Part shown: positions 10,073-17,970 of the stretch, piece after piece
How the letters are laid out: every line of letters starts with the position of its first letter
Numbering within the stretch: position 1 is the stretch's first letter
Assembly (NCBI GenBank): GCA_022842685.1
Contig: JALHPC010000001.1
Coordinates: 74,905-138,904 of the forward strand
Source: Candidatus Kapaibacterium sp.
GTDB lineage: Bacteria; Bacteroidota; Ignavibacteria; Kapaibacteriales; Kapaibacteriaceae
Direction: 5' to 3'
Length of the DNA: 64,000 nt
Translations under genes and position numbers: made by a program
Notes under the pieces: model-generated
Databases searched by the model: none
Told to the model about the DNA's origin: nothing
The model's input: the letters and a program-made list of their open reading frames with translations, nothing else

Positions 10073-10102
10073 CAAATATACGGCAGCGAATGATTCCTGC
10101 AA
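10073..10102 (-). promoter_or_regulatory. Promoter of the tRNA-secE-rpoBC operon
   Basis: On the minus strand TTG (10102-10100) is followed by 19 bases and then TATATTTG (10080-10073). This matches the Bacteroidetes housekeeping promoter, TTTG about 19 bases before TAnnTTTG. Transcription would start about 10 bases ahead of tRNA-Tyr. Confidence 0.75.
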
Positions 10103-10117
10103 GCCAGGAACTTTTTT
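10094..10117 (+). terminator. Terminator-like hairpin, plus strand
   Basis: TTCCTG, a 5-base loop and CAGGAA are followed by CTTTTTT on the plus strand. It overlaps the upstream element of the minus-strand tRNA promoter. No plus-strand gene precedes it, so it may stop antisense transcription, or be chance. Confidence 0.4.
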
Positions 10118-10151
10118 GGGTCCGCTGAAGTGGCGACCTCCCCACATCAGT

Positions 10152-11288
10152 CTACGCAGCTCCTACGTGCTCCATCATGGCTACGAACTCTCGAAACAAG
10201 TAGTCGCTGTCGTGTGGGCCTGGCGATGCCTCGGGGTGATACTGAACCCCAAAAGCAGTCTTGTCGGGGATTGCTATGCCGGCACATGTGCCGTCGTTGA
10301 GGTTGACATGCGTGACTTCAACGCCATCAGGCAGCGTGGAGGCGTCAACAGCAAAGCCGTGGTTTTGCGACGTTATCTCGATGGCTCCGGTCCGCATATT
10401 GCGTACAGGGTGGTTTGCCCCGCGATGGCCAAACACAAGCTTATACGTGGTAGCTCCTACGGCAAGGGCAAGAATCTGATGCCCTAGGCAGATGCCAAAG
10501 AGCGGCAACTGCCCAAGCAGATCCTTCGTTGTGGCAATGCCTTGGGTGACCGCTGCGGGATCGCCAGGGCCGTTCGACAAGAACACGCCGTCAGGCTGCA
10601 ACGATAGGATATCCTGTGCCGTAGCGCCCGCAGGCACCACAGTTACATCGCAGCCATGGGCTGCCAGTCGACGCAGGATGTTTCGCTTGATGCCAAAATC
10701 GACGGCAACAACGCGAAATCGCTTTGCCGCCGTAGCAGCATCGCCATAGCCCCACTCTTGATTCTCGACGTCGGCCCTATAGACTGTGTCGGTAGTGACT
10801 CTCGACGTTAGGTCGAGGCCTGTCATCGACGGAACGCTTCTGGCATGCGCCACGAGTTCTTCATCGGTGGCTTCGCTACTATGCACGATAACGCAGCGCA
10901 TCGAGCCCTGACTGCGCAGCACGCGCACCAATTGGCGCGTGTCTACTCCCTCGATTCCTCCGATGCCCCCTTCTTCGAGATATGACTGAAGAGACGTGTT
11001 GCTACGCCAGTTACTAACGGTGCGCGACAGCTCGTGTACAACGATACCAGCGGCTTGTATACGGCCCGATTCAACGTCCCGCTCGTTAACACCGTAGTTG
11101 CCAATGTGCGGATACGTAAACGTTACAATCTGACCACAGTACGAGGGGTCGGTGATGACTTCCTGATAGCCGGTCATTGCAGTGTTAAAAACCAATTCGC
11201 CGGTGGACACAACACCCTGCGCACCTATAGCTGCGCCGTGGAATACCATTCCGTTTTCAAGAACAAGCCGAGCAGGGAGTGAGGTCAT
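10152..11288 (-). CDS. carA: Carbamoyl-phosphate synthase small subunit
   Basis: Glutaminase subunit of carbamoyl-phosphate synthase, which supplies ammonia for pyrimidine and arginine synthesis, 378 residues. The N-terminal domain starts LPARLVLENGMVFHG and contains NTAMTGYQEVITDPSY. The class I glutamine amidotransferase domain has the nucleophile motif LFGICLGHQ (Cys near residue 266) and the catalytic His/Glu in QYHPEASPGPHD. I use the ATG at 11288; a TTG three codons upstream is possible. The large subunit carB is not in the window, so the two subunits are unlinked here. Confidence 0.96.
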   Translation of the reverse strand: MTSLPARLVLENGMVFHGAAIGAQGVVSTGELVFNTAMTGYQEVITDPSYCGQIVTFTYPHIGNYGVNERDVESGRIQAAGIVVHELSRTVSNWRSNTSLQSYLEEGGIGGIEGVDTRQLVRVLRSQGSMRCVIVHSSEATDEELVAHARSVPSMTGLDLTSRVTTDTVYRADVENQEWGYGDAATAAKRFRVVAVDFGIKRNILRRLAAHGCDVTVVPAGATAQDILSLQPDGVFLSNGPGDPAAVTQGIATTKDLLGQLPLFGICLGHQILALAVGATTYKLVFGHRGANHPVRNMRTGAIEITSQNHGFAVDASTLPDGVEVTHVNLNDGTCAGIAIPDKTAFGVQYHPEASPGPHDSDYLFREFVAMMEHVGAA

Positions 11289-11336
11289 TGTGGACAATCA
11301 GGAGAAAAATCTTGGTAGCATAGACCGAGGCGCGTG

Positions 11337-11344
11337 CAAAGTTA
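11337..11344 (-). promoter_or_regulatory. Possible carA promoter box
   Basis: TAACTTTG on the minus strand lies 48 bases ahead of the carA ATG and matches TAnnTTTG. No TTG sits at the right distance upstream, so this is a weaker candidate. Confidence 0.4.
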
Positions 11345-11415
11345 TACCTACACGGTGTAATTTCGACACGTTCTGCACGGCAAGATGTCTTACTCACATT
11401 TCCACGCCGTACCTC

Positions 11416-12024
11416 ATGGCACGGCGCGTGATCAGGAAAGGAGGAACGGTCTTCGACGCAAAATCCGCCCGCATGCATTCTGTGGCACCGCTAACGACGG
11501 CGCGCCCCTCGCACCCCGCAGTGTCTGCCAAGGTGCTCGTGCTCAATCAGTCCTACGAACCGATTAGCGTTTGTAGCGCCAAAAAGGCACTCCTGCTTAT
11601 GTTCTTAGCTAAAGCAGAACTGATTGAACAACGCCCAGAGGCATCGGTTCGCACGCCACGCCAGCATTATCCATTCCCCAGCGTGATTCGCCTATGCGCC
11701 TACCTGCGCATCCCCTACAAGAAGATCGAGTTGTCGCGTAAAAACATCCTGCGCCGCGACAACCACCGCTGCCAATACTGCGGCACCACAAGCCCACCTC
11801 TTACCGTCGACCACGTTATCCCCCGCTCTCGCGGCGGCGCCGACCAATGGGAAAACTTGGTGTGCGCCTGTGTTCACTGCAACAACAAAAAAGGCAGTCG
11901 AACCCCAGAAGAAGCCAATATGCGCCTTGCAACTATCCCCCGGCGCCCTCATCACGTTCAGTTCCTCAAACAGTTCGTGGGCAGGGTCGACGAAACCTGG
12001 CGCCCCTACCTGTTTATGGATTAA
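11416..12024 (+). CDS. HNH endonuclease family protein
   Basis: Predicted metal-dependent HNH nuclease, about 202 residues. The HNH core reads CQYCGTTSPPLTVDHVIPRS then GGADQWENLVCACVHCNNKK. It has two CxxC zinc-binding pairs and the catalytic DH and N residues, at about residues 118-160. The first half (VLVLNQSYEPISVCSAKKA) is the conserved N-terminal region of a widespread chromosomal HNH group whose target is not known to me. Start is uncertain: ATG 11416 or ATG 11473. It is divergent from carA and convergent with the next gene. Nothing nearby suggests a restriction system. Confidence 0.85.
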   Translation: MARRVIRKGGTVFDAKSARMHSVAPLTTARPSHPAVSAKVLVLNQSYEPISVCSAKKALLLMFLAKAELIEQRPEASVRTPRQHYPFPSVIRLCAYLRIPYKKIELSRKNILRRDNHRCQYCGTTSPPLTVDHVIPRSRGGADQWENLVCACVHCNNKKGSRTPEEANMRLATIPRRPHHVQFLKQFVGRVDETWRPYLFMD

Positions 12025-12041
12025 GGGGCATCGGCCACCGC

Positions 12042-14912
12042 TTAGCGCGCGATAACGACCGGCAGACGACTGACGTTGCCGGCCGAATCGACAGCACTAG
12101 CTACATAAGCCGCCGAAGGCAGTCCATGCGTAGGTATCGAGACGGTTCCAACGCCAGATGCCGCGGCAACAACAACACCACGCATGTCTGTGAGCGTTAC
12201 CGTGGCATGCTGTTGCGCAATCATCGTAACAACACCGTCGATCTCTGCAAGTCGGATGCGTACCTGATCTGCGTCGTCAACAGAAGAAGTCGACATGCGA
12301 TACCGAATCTTGAACCAAGGCGTTTCAGCCGTATTCGTTGCAAGCTCAAAGACGAACCGGCCATTGGTTCGACGGACAGCCACAACCGGGTCGCCGGTGG
12401 GCAGCCCGTTTTGGCCCAGTGGTGTGGCCGTTACCTCTTGAGCATCAGCCAACGCGGGCAACGAAATCCGAACAGTGTTGCTCTCCATTGCCAAAGCACC
12501 GGGACCAATGTTCCTAAGCGTAACACCATCATAGATTGCGCCTTCATTTGCAGAGCGGCTTGCGATTGTCACCATGATGTCGCCACCGGTACCAAGCGGA
12601 AGAGTGTCTAACGAATGAAGTGCAACAGTTGCATGTCCTACGCGACCAGTTTGCTCAACTTGTACGCCTCCAAGATTGAAGATTTCGCCGAGTAGTGGCC
12701 CCGATACGGCCACGGCATGTGGCGTAACAACACGAAGCCGTCCCTGCAAGGCATCCAAAAACACTTGGTCATTGTCTGCATTGAGGTTGCGCACATCGAC
12801 ATTGTCAACCAGGGCACTCACCTCTCTGTGGGGCAGCACGGATTCTTGATCGGCTAGGTCCATCGACACGGCAACCGGACGGAACAACGCCATGCGCGGG
12901 TCGGTGTAGATCGAAAGATTGTAGACCTGCTGGAGCCGTGGCCGTGGCGCATCAAGGATGTCCTTGCCAACGTCAATCACGATGCTTCGCGTTGGTGTTG
13001 CCACAAGCCCAGAACGCATAACCGTCGACGACCAAGGCGCCAACGCTAGCACGTGGGGCTTCGTCTCCATGGCATCGAGCGAGGTGCTATCGATTCTTCC
13101 CCTTGGTAATTCCATCTGTGTGGAGTGCACACCGCCAAAGACGCCATCCCAATCTTGTACGCCTGCATATGCAGGCCACATGGTGGCCATCTCGGTTTGA
13201 GCCGGATTAGGATAGGCCAACGAACCTGCCTGGAGAACGAAGGCACGCTTATGCCGACGGAACTGCGACTGAAAACCAACGCTAGTGCCACTCTGATTCG
13301 TTAGGTACGGATCTGTACTACCTGAACGGTCGACCGTAGACGCAACCTCATAATCAGCAGCAACGTGGTGATCGAAGAAAGAGAATGCCAATGAGGAAGG
13401 ACACAGCAAAACGTCGCTTTTCAGCGTGTCGCGAACCATTCGGCGCACACGTCCATACAGCGCCTCAAGGCGTTCTTGGTAGAACGCCATTTGATCACGC
13501 ATGCGTGCATACGGTGCCGAAGACTGGAATGGGGCCCGGCGGACATTCCCTTGAACGAGCCCCTCATCGGGCAACAGGCCAGGATGACCAACGGCAACAA
13601 GCGATACATCATCGATGTATACATCGCCAGAATCTGCACCCATAAGGAAGAGCACGCCAGTGACGGCTTCGGCCGTTGGCTGCGCCATAAACGTGTACTC
13701 AAACGATTGCCATGCGCTGGTCAACCGTGGCTCGACAGCAAGGCCAACGTTGTTGTACGGAAAACCCGTTGCCATTACAGCAACCACCATCGATCGCGAA
13801 CCACGCGTATCGGTGGTTCGAGATTGAAACCGCAGCCGATAATATTGCCCACGTTCCACGCCGGGTACAACTTGAGCAAGATTTATCTGGAAACTCTGCG
13901 GCTGCGATGCAAGGCGACTAATCCGTACACGCATGCTGGATTCGCCCTGTGTTTTGTCGGCTTCGCTGTATTGCGTTAACGCTTGGACGCCAGCGCCGTT
14001 GTCGGCTTGAAAGACCCATGCAGTCGAAAACGGGTCTTCAAATCCAGGATTCTGCAGCAGGTTAGCACTGCTCGAAACGGGCGTACGCCACGCCTGGCGC
14101 AAGGCGTTGTCGTTACCGTACTTGGCGCGCAGCCATTGATTCCACATTGCGTCGTAACGCGCAAGCTGTGAAAGGCCAACATTTCTATTTCCATCGGTGG
14201 AAAGGTCGATGTCCTTGCTATACATCCAGAATGCCGAAAACGATAGGTCTTCTGACACCGTGATGAAGGGCACAGCCGGATCGTCCTTATAGGCACGTCC
14301 TGTATGCGGATTCACGTGCTCGAGGAAGAGCTTCATGATACGGCGCTGGATATTCTGCACTCTGTCGTCCAACATCAACGGTGTACGAGTACCCCATCCT
14401 AGCGTATCGGCGATACCATCTTGCGCCTTTGGCTGCCATGCGCCGTGCATCACAAACACGGGGTGAATGCCTTGTTCTTCGAGAACATGCACGAAATAGT
14501 CAAGGCGGGCCATACCTTCTTCGCTTAGACTGTTGGTGGCATCATTCCCGCCAATAATCGAAGCCCCTGCGAACCACGTGTTGTCGAGATACGCCAACCG
14601 CACGCAGTTGTAGCCGAGCGAACGAAACTTCTTGGCCAGAACGTCGGCCGTTGCCTGATCGGGGAAGCATGCGCCAAACTGCAACGTGGTTCCGTAAAGG
14701 CGGCAACGCGTTCCGTCGGCGTATACAAGATGGCCGTCGTCAGACAGGCGCACGCGTCCGCGCGCAGCGGCGTGCACACGTGGTATCGGCACTAGGCCGG
14801 TATCAATGTCGGTGCCCCTTCCTAGATCAAAGGGGAACGGCGAAATCAGGGGTTGTGCGTGGGCATCAAGGGCAAGCACCACAACCAAGGCAACCAGAAG
14901 AGATCGAATCAT
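12042..14912 (-). CDS. Secreted glycoside-hydrolase-like protein with T9SS sorting domain
   Basis: Large secreted protein, 956 residues, last gene of a three-gene operon; its ATG overlaps the upstream stop (ATGA). A signal peptide (MIRSLLVALVVVLALDAHAQ) is followed by a TIM-barrel-like region (about 40-330; GYNCVRLAYLDN, HPVFVMHGAW, PFITVSEDLSF). Next comes a carbohydrate-binding-type beta-sandwich (about 330-500; LLQNPGFEDPF to GDVYIDDVSLV), a second catalytic-like region, and a C-terminal type A sorting domain with VTLTDMRGVVVAAA and LPSAAYVASAVD. The barrel resembles GH5/GH42-like enzymes but the expected Asn-Glu acid/base pair reads Ser-Glu. Substrate unknown. Confidence 0.75.
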   Translation of the reverse strand: MIRSLLVALVVVLALDAHAQPLISPFPFDLGRGTDIDTGLVPIPRVHAAARGRVRLSDDGHLVYADGTRCRLYGTTLQFGACFPDQATADVLAKKFRSLGYNCVRLAYLDNTWFAGASIIGGNDATNSLSEEGMARLDYFVHVLEEQGIHPVFVMHGAWQPKAQDGIADTLGWGTRTPLMLDDRVQNIQRRIMKLFLEHVNPHTGRAYKDDPAVPFITVSEDLSFSAFWMYSKDIDLSTDGNRNVGLSQLARYDAMWNQWLRAKYGNDNALRQAWRTPVSSSANLLQNPGFEDPFSTAWVFQADNGAGVQALTQYSEADKTQGESSMRVRISRLASQPQSFQINLAQVVPGVERGQYYRLRFQSRTTDTRGSRSMVVAVMATGFPYNNVGLAVEPRLTSAWQSFEYTFMAQPTAEAVTGVLFLMGADSGDVYIDDVSLVAVGHPGLLPDEGLVQGNVRRAPFQSSAPYARMRDQMAFYQERLEALYGRVRRMVRDTLKSDVLLCPSSLAFSFFDHHVAADYEVASTVDRSGSTDPYLTNQSGTSVGFQSQFRRHKRAFVLQAGSLAYPNPAQTEMATMWPAYAGVQDWDGVFGGVHSTQMELPRGRIDSTSLDAMETKPHVLALAPWSSTVMRSGLVATPTRSIVIDVGKDILDAPRPRLQQVYNLSIYTDPRMALFRPVAVSMDLADQESVLPHREVSALVDNVDVRNLNADNDQVFLDALQGRLRVVTPHAVAVSGPLLGEIFNLGGVQVEQTGRVGHATVALHSLDTLPLGTGGDIMVTIASRSANEGAIYDGVTLRNIGPGALAMESNTVRISLPALADAQEVTATPLGQNGLPTGDPVVAVRRTNGRFVFELATNTAETPWFKIRYRMSTSSVDDADQVRIRLAEIDGVVTMIAQQHATVTLTDMRGVVVAAASGVGTVSIPTHGLPSAAYVASAVDSAGNVSRLPVVIAR

Positions 14913-16489
14913 CGTTGGACGGATACAAGAGTGTGGACGGTGCGCCGGTTTGACGTGAGCGTGGCAACATAGGTGCCTTGTGGAAGGTGCGACACGTCGA
15001 GCGATGCCGTACCGGCCCACGTATCGACGTCGGCACTAGCTACGACCTTACCCGTTACACTGTGCAACGTGAGTGCTGTTGCAGCGAACGGTTCGACCGA
15101 CACTTGGAATCGAACAACCGAGGAGGCAGGGTTGGGAGAAACTGCGCCAAAGCCACAACGTGGACCAGCACCTTGATCGTGAACCGAGGTTGGCAGCGAC
15201 CGGAACAGTGGGAGTTCACGCTGTGAGAAGTCGCGGAAGAGCACCTGACTGGCCAACGACGTCGACGTGCCGAACCACTGCATGAGTACCGAGGCATACA
15301 CTTCGCGATAGTCGTATTGCATCAGCATGTCGCCAACGTTGTCGACGTTAACCAAGTCGGGATCGGAACCGTGCACCACGCCGCCCAGAACATCTTCGCC
15401 AAATACGAAGAGCGGTGCAGCTGTACCGTGATCGGTTCCTGTCGATCCATTTTCGGCTACACGGCGTCCGAACTCGCTAAACGTCATGCCTGCAACGCGC
15501 TTGCCATGGCCTTGCTGCTGCATATCCTGCATAAAAGCTCTTGTGGCATCAGACAGTTCGCGAAGCAGGTTAGCATGGGTGCCGGTTGTTGGACTTCCCG
15601 ACACAACCTGATTGGCGTGGGTGTCGAAGTTGTTATTCACCCACGAAACAAGATAGACGCGCGATCCAAGGCCACCGCTGATGAGTTTGGCAACCACCTT
15701 TAGGCGCGCTGCAAGTTCGGTATTGGGATACTGCACGGCATTGCTTCCACCGTCAGCAGCTCGTTTAACAACCCGCGCATAAACGTCGGCCGACGCGGCC
15801 ACCGTACGCATATAGGCCACCTCGCGACCAGCAGGTGTATCGCCTTGGAGTGCGCTCGGCACCTCTTCGTTTTGGCCCGTTGTTACGAGCCGATAGAATT
15901 CCTCGGGATCACGAATCGTAAGCCCCATCGGCCCTTGCGCTCCGATAAATCCCAGAGACGTTGCATTACCAATTTGCACAGCCAACGGCTCGCCCGGCAG
16001 AACATTCGGAAATTCGGGCGCAAGCGTGCTTAGGTAACGCCCCATCCATCCGGTCGACCCAAATACATCGGCATCGGTTGCCGTTAGCCAGATGTCGGTG
16101 CCACGGAAGTGCGACCGGTCGGGATTCGGATACGTCACCCCTTGCACAATGGCCATGTGGCCCTCGTCGAACGTACGCCGGAACCCATCCATGGCTGGAT
16201 GCCACCCTAACGTCGAGGTAAGGGGCAACGCCTGATCTTTGCGAATACCAATGGTAGGACGCGCCTGGTAGTACCGTGGATTCTCAAATGGTATCAGTGT
16301 GTTCAAACCGTCGTTGCCACCCTGAAGCTGAATGAGCACGAGCACGCGATCCGACGATGCTAGCAGTTGTGACATTGGCGTTTCGTCGGACGCTAGTGCG
16401 CGCAGCGAAAAGCCATCCACAAGCCCTGGTAGGGTTGCTACGGTAACACCGGCAGTACCGGCTGTACGAAGAAAGTCACGACGTTTCAT
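14909..16489 (-). CDS. DUF1501 protein with Tat signal and T9SS sorting domain
   Basis: 526 residues. The N-terminus MKRRDFLRTAGTAGVTVATL is a twin-arginine signal, usual in the DUF1501 (sulfatase-like fold) family. The body has the family regions LIQLQGGNDGLNTLIP and FSEFGRRVAENGSTGTDHGT. After about residue 445 there is an added T9SS sorting domain, recognisable by VSPNPASSVVRFQV, the GKVVASADVD strand and LPQGTYVATL. It lies 7 bases after the DUF1800 gene, its constant partner family, and overlaps the next gene by ATGA. The biochemical function of the pair is not established. Confidence 0.9.
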   Translation of the reverse strand: MKRRDFLRTAGTAGVTVATLPGLVDGFSLRALASDETPMSQLLASSDRVLVLIQLQGGNDGLNTLIPFENPRYYQARPTIGIRKDQALPLTSTLGWHPAMDGFRRTFDEGHMAIVQGVTYPNPDRSHFRGTDIWLTATDADVFGSTGWMGRYLSTLAPEFPNVLPGEPLAVQIGNATSLGFIGAQGPMGLTIRDPEEFYRLVTTGQNEEVPSALQGDTPAGREVAYMRTVAASADVYARVVKRAADGGSNAVQYPNTELAARLKVVAKLISGGLGSRVYLVSWVNNNFDTHANQVVSGSPTTGTHANLLRELSDATRAFMQDMQQQGHGKRVAGMTFSEFGRRVAENGSTGTDHGTAAPLFVFGEDVLGGVVHGSDPDLVNVDNVGDMLMQYDYREVYASVLMQWFGTSTSLASQVLFRDFSQRELPLFRSLPTSVHDQGAGPRCGFGAVSPNPASSVVRFQVSVEPFAATALTLHSVTGKVVASADVDTWAGTASLDVSHLPQGTYVATLTSNRRTVHTLVSVQR

Positions 16490-16496
16490 GGCATCC

Positions 16497-17891
16497 TCAC
16501 TTCAGTTGAAATTCCGGCATCCGAACGATGGCCTGCAGCAGCCCGCGTAAACGTGGCCGTGCTGCGGCTTCGTCATCGATATCCCAGTAAAATTCCTCAA
16601 GGCCAGTCATCAATATCTCAACCAGCACATCCTCCTGTTCCTGCGTTATGGGCACAGACAGCAGAGCATTGGCATAGGCCCGCACCAGCTGGCGCGGATT
16701 GGTATGGTCGGGCATGGTTCGAGCATGCGCAACAAGATCGAGCGTATACGTACCACCGCCCTGTAGCGGTATGGTGCGCCCGTCCGCCGTGCGCGACACC
16801 ACAAAGCCCTCGCCTACGCGCTGACGCAACGGAAACGTTGTACTGCTAATCCACATACGGTGCCCCTTCCAACCCTCTACCGTTGGTGGGTAGAACAGCA
16901 CTTGGTCGAGGACGCCAGCAACGTTGACAAACAAGGCACGGTCTAGGGCAGTGCCACCAAAGAAGGCCGCCAAACCCACAACAAGGTCGACAGGGGCCTT
17001 GATGAGCGACCCACGCACGTCGGCGTGATAAAAGGCCTCGGACGCAAGCAAGATGCGCAAGACCTCGCCGATGTTGTAATCCTTAGACCGGATGACCTCT
17101 GCCAGTGCGTCGATGTCTTCGGCCGTTGGAGTGGGAGACACAAACGTCCGCCAGAGTTTCGAGGCCAAGAAGCGTGCGCACTGAGGCTGTTCAAGCGTAA
17201 TGCGAATGACGTCACGCCACCCCCAGTTGCCAGTCTGTCCAAGAATCGTCTTCGAGCCAGCGTCGGCAAGCGCTGGATAGTGTCGGCCTTGCAAGCCAAT
17301 CACGGCCCAGCCAGTAAATGCTCGGGCTGCTTCTTGGATATCTTCTTCGGTGTAGTTGCCAACGCCAAGCGAGAACAATTCGAACCACTCGCGGGCAAAG
17401 TTCTCGTTAGGATTTCCCTTGATGCTGAGGTTGCCATTCAAGTAGATAAGCATTGCTGGATCGCCTACCATGGCCAGCGATAAGTCGCGATAGGACTCTA
17501 GCGCCATTCGGCGAATAGTACGCATCTGGGTTACGTTGTGCTGCGGGAAATAGACCGTAATGTAGTCGGTCACAAACACGTTCATCCAGAACAACGTCAT
17601 GCGCTCGCGCAGCGAAGGGCCAGCAATGAGCCGGTCGGCCCACCATCGCTGTAGTTCGCCCCAGCGACCGGCCACAACGCTGAAATCCTCGCCCAACGCC
17701 GGCGCAGTATCAGCCCATGAAGGAACGGCCCCATCATTGGGAGCATCGATTAACATACCCACTGCCTCTGCAGGCGTCTTTCCAACGAACTGCTCGGCAA
17801 ACGCCTTGGATGGATGCAGCGTAGCTCGCCGCACAAGATGGTAGGCGTCGGAAATCGTAAGCGGCGCAGTTCGCGCCGAAAGTCCAGCCAT
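16497..17891 (-). CDS. DUF1800 family protein
   Basis: 464 residues, first gene of the DUF1800-DUF1501-hydrolase operon. Family features are DAYHLVRRATLHPS near the N-terminus, LRERMTLFWMNVFVTDY, NENFAREWFELFSLG with YTEEDIQEAARAFTGW, and a C-terminal AIVRMPEFQL. No signal peptide is visible at the chosen start (MAGLSARTAP), unlike its partner; the ribosome binding site TTAGGAG just upstream supports that start. DUF1800 and DUF1501 genes are almost always adjacent in Bacteroidota and Planctomycetes, but their joint function is unknown. Confidence 0.9.
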   Translation of the reverse strand: MAGLSARTAPLTISDAYHLVRRATLHPSKAFAEQFVGKTPAEAVGMLIDAPNDGAVPSWADTAPALGEDFSVVAGRWGELQRWWADRLIAGPSLRERMTLFWMNVFVTDYITVYFPQHNVTQMRTIRRMALESYRDLSLAMVGDPAMLIYLNGNLSIKGNPNENFAREWFELFSLGVGNYTEEDIQEAARAFTGWAVIGLQGRHYPALADAGSKTILGQTGNWGWRDVIRITLEQPQCARFLASKLWRTFVSPTPTAEDIDALAEVIRSKDYNIGEVLRILLASEAFYHADVRGSLIKAPVDLVVGLAAFFGGTALDRALFVNVAGVLDQVLFYPPTVEGWKGHRMWISSTTFPLRQRVGEGFVVSRTADGRTIPLQGGGTYTLDLVAHARTMPDHTNPRQLVRAYANALLSVPITQEQEDVLVEILMTGLEEFYWDIDDEAAARPRLRGLLQAIVRMPEFQLK

Positions 17892-17926
17892 GGCACACTC
17901 CTAACTGTATCGTATAGCAATCTACG

Positions 17927-17934
17927 TAATTTTG
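17927..17934 (+). promoter_or_regulatory. Possible promoter box for the YfhO-like gene
   Basis: TAATTTTG matches TAnnTTTG and lies 36 bases ahead of the ATG at 17971. There is no good upstream TTG, so support is limited. Confidence 0.35.
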
Positions 17935-17970
17935 GCATTCCTTTGACGCGCACTCACTAACCACCACGTC

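Noticed and set aside
9656..10147. A 163-codon open frame on the minus strand across the tRNA block.
   Set aside because: It consists of read-through of three tRNA genes and their spacers; the cloverleaf folds explain the sequence fully.
11434..11444. A strong ribosome-binding-like AGGAAAGGAGG inside the HNH gene.
   Set aside because: No in-frame start codon lies at the right distance; the nearest ATG in frame is about 28 bases further on.
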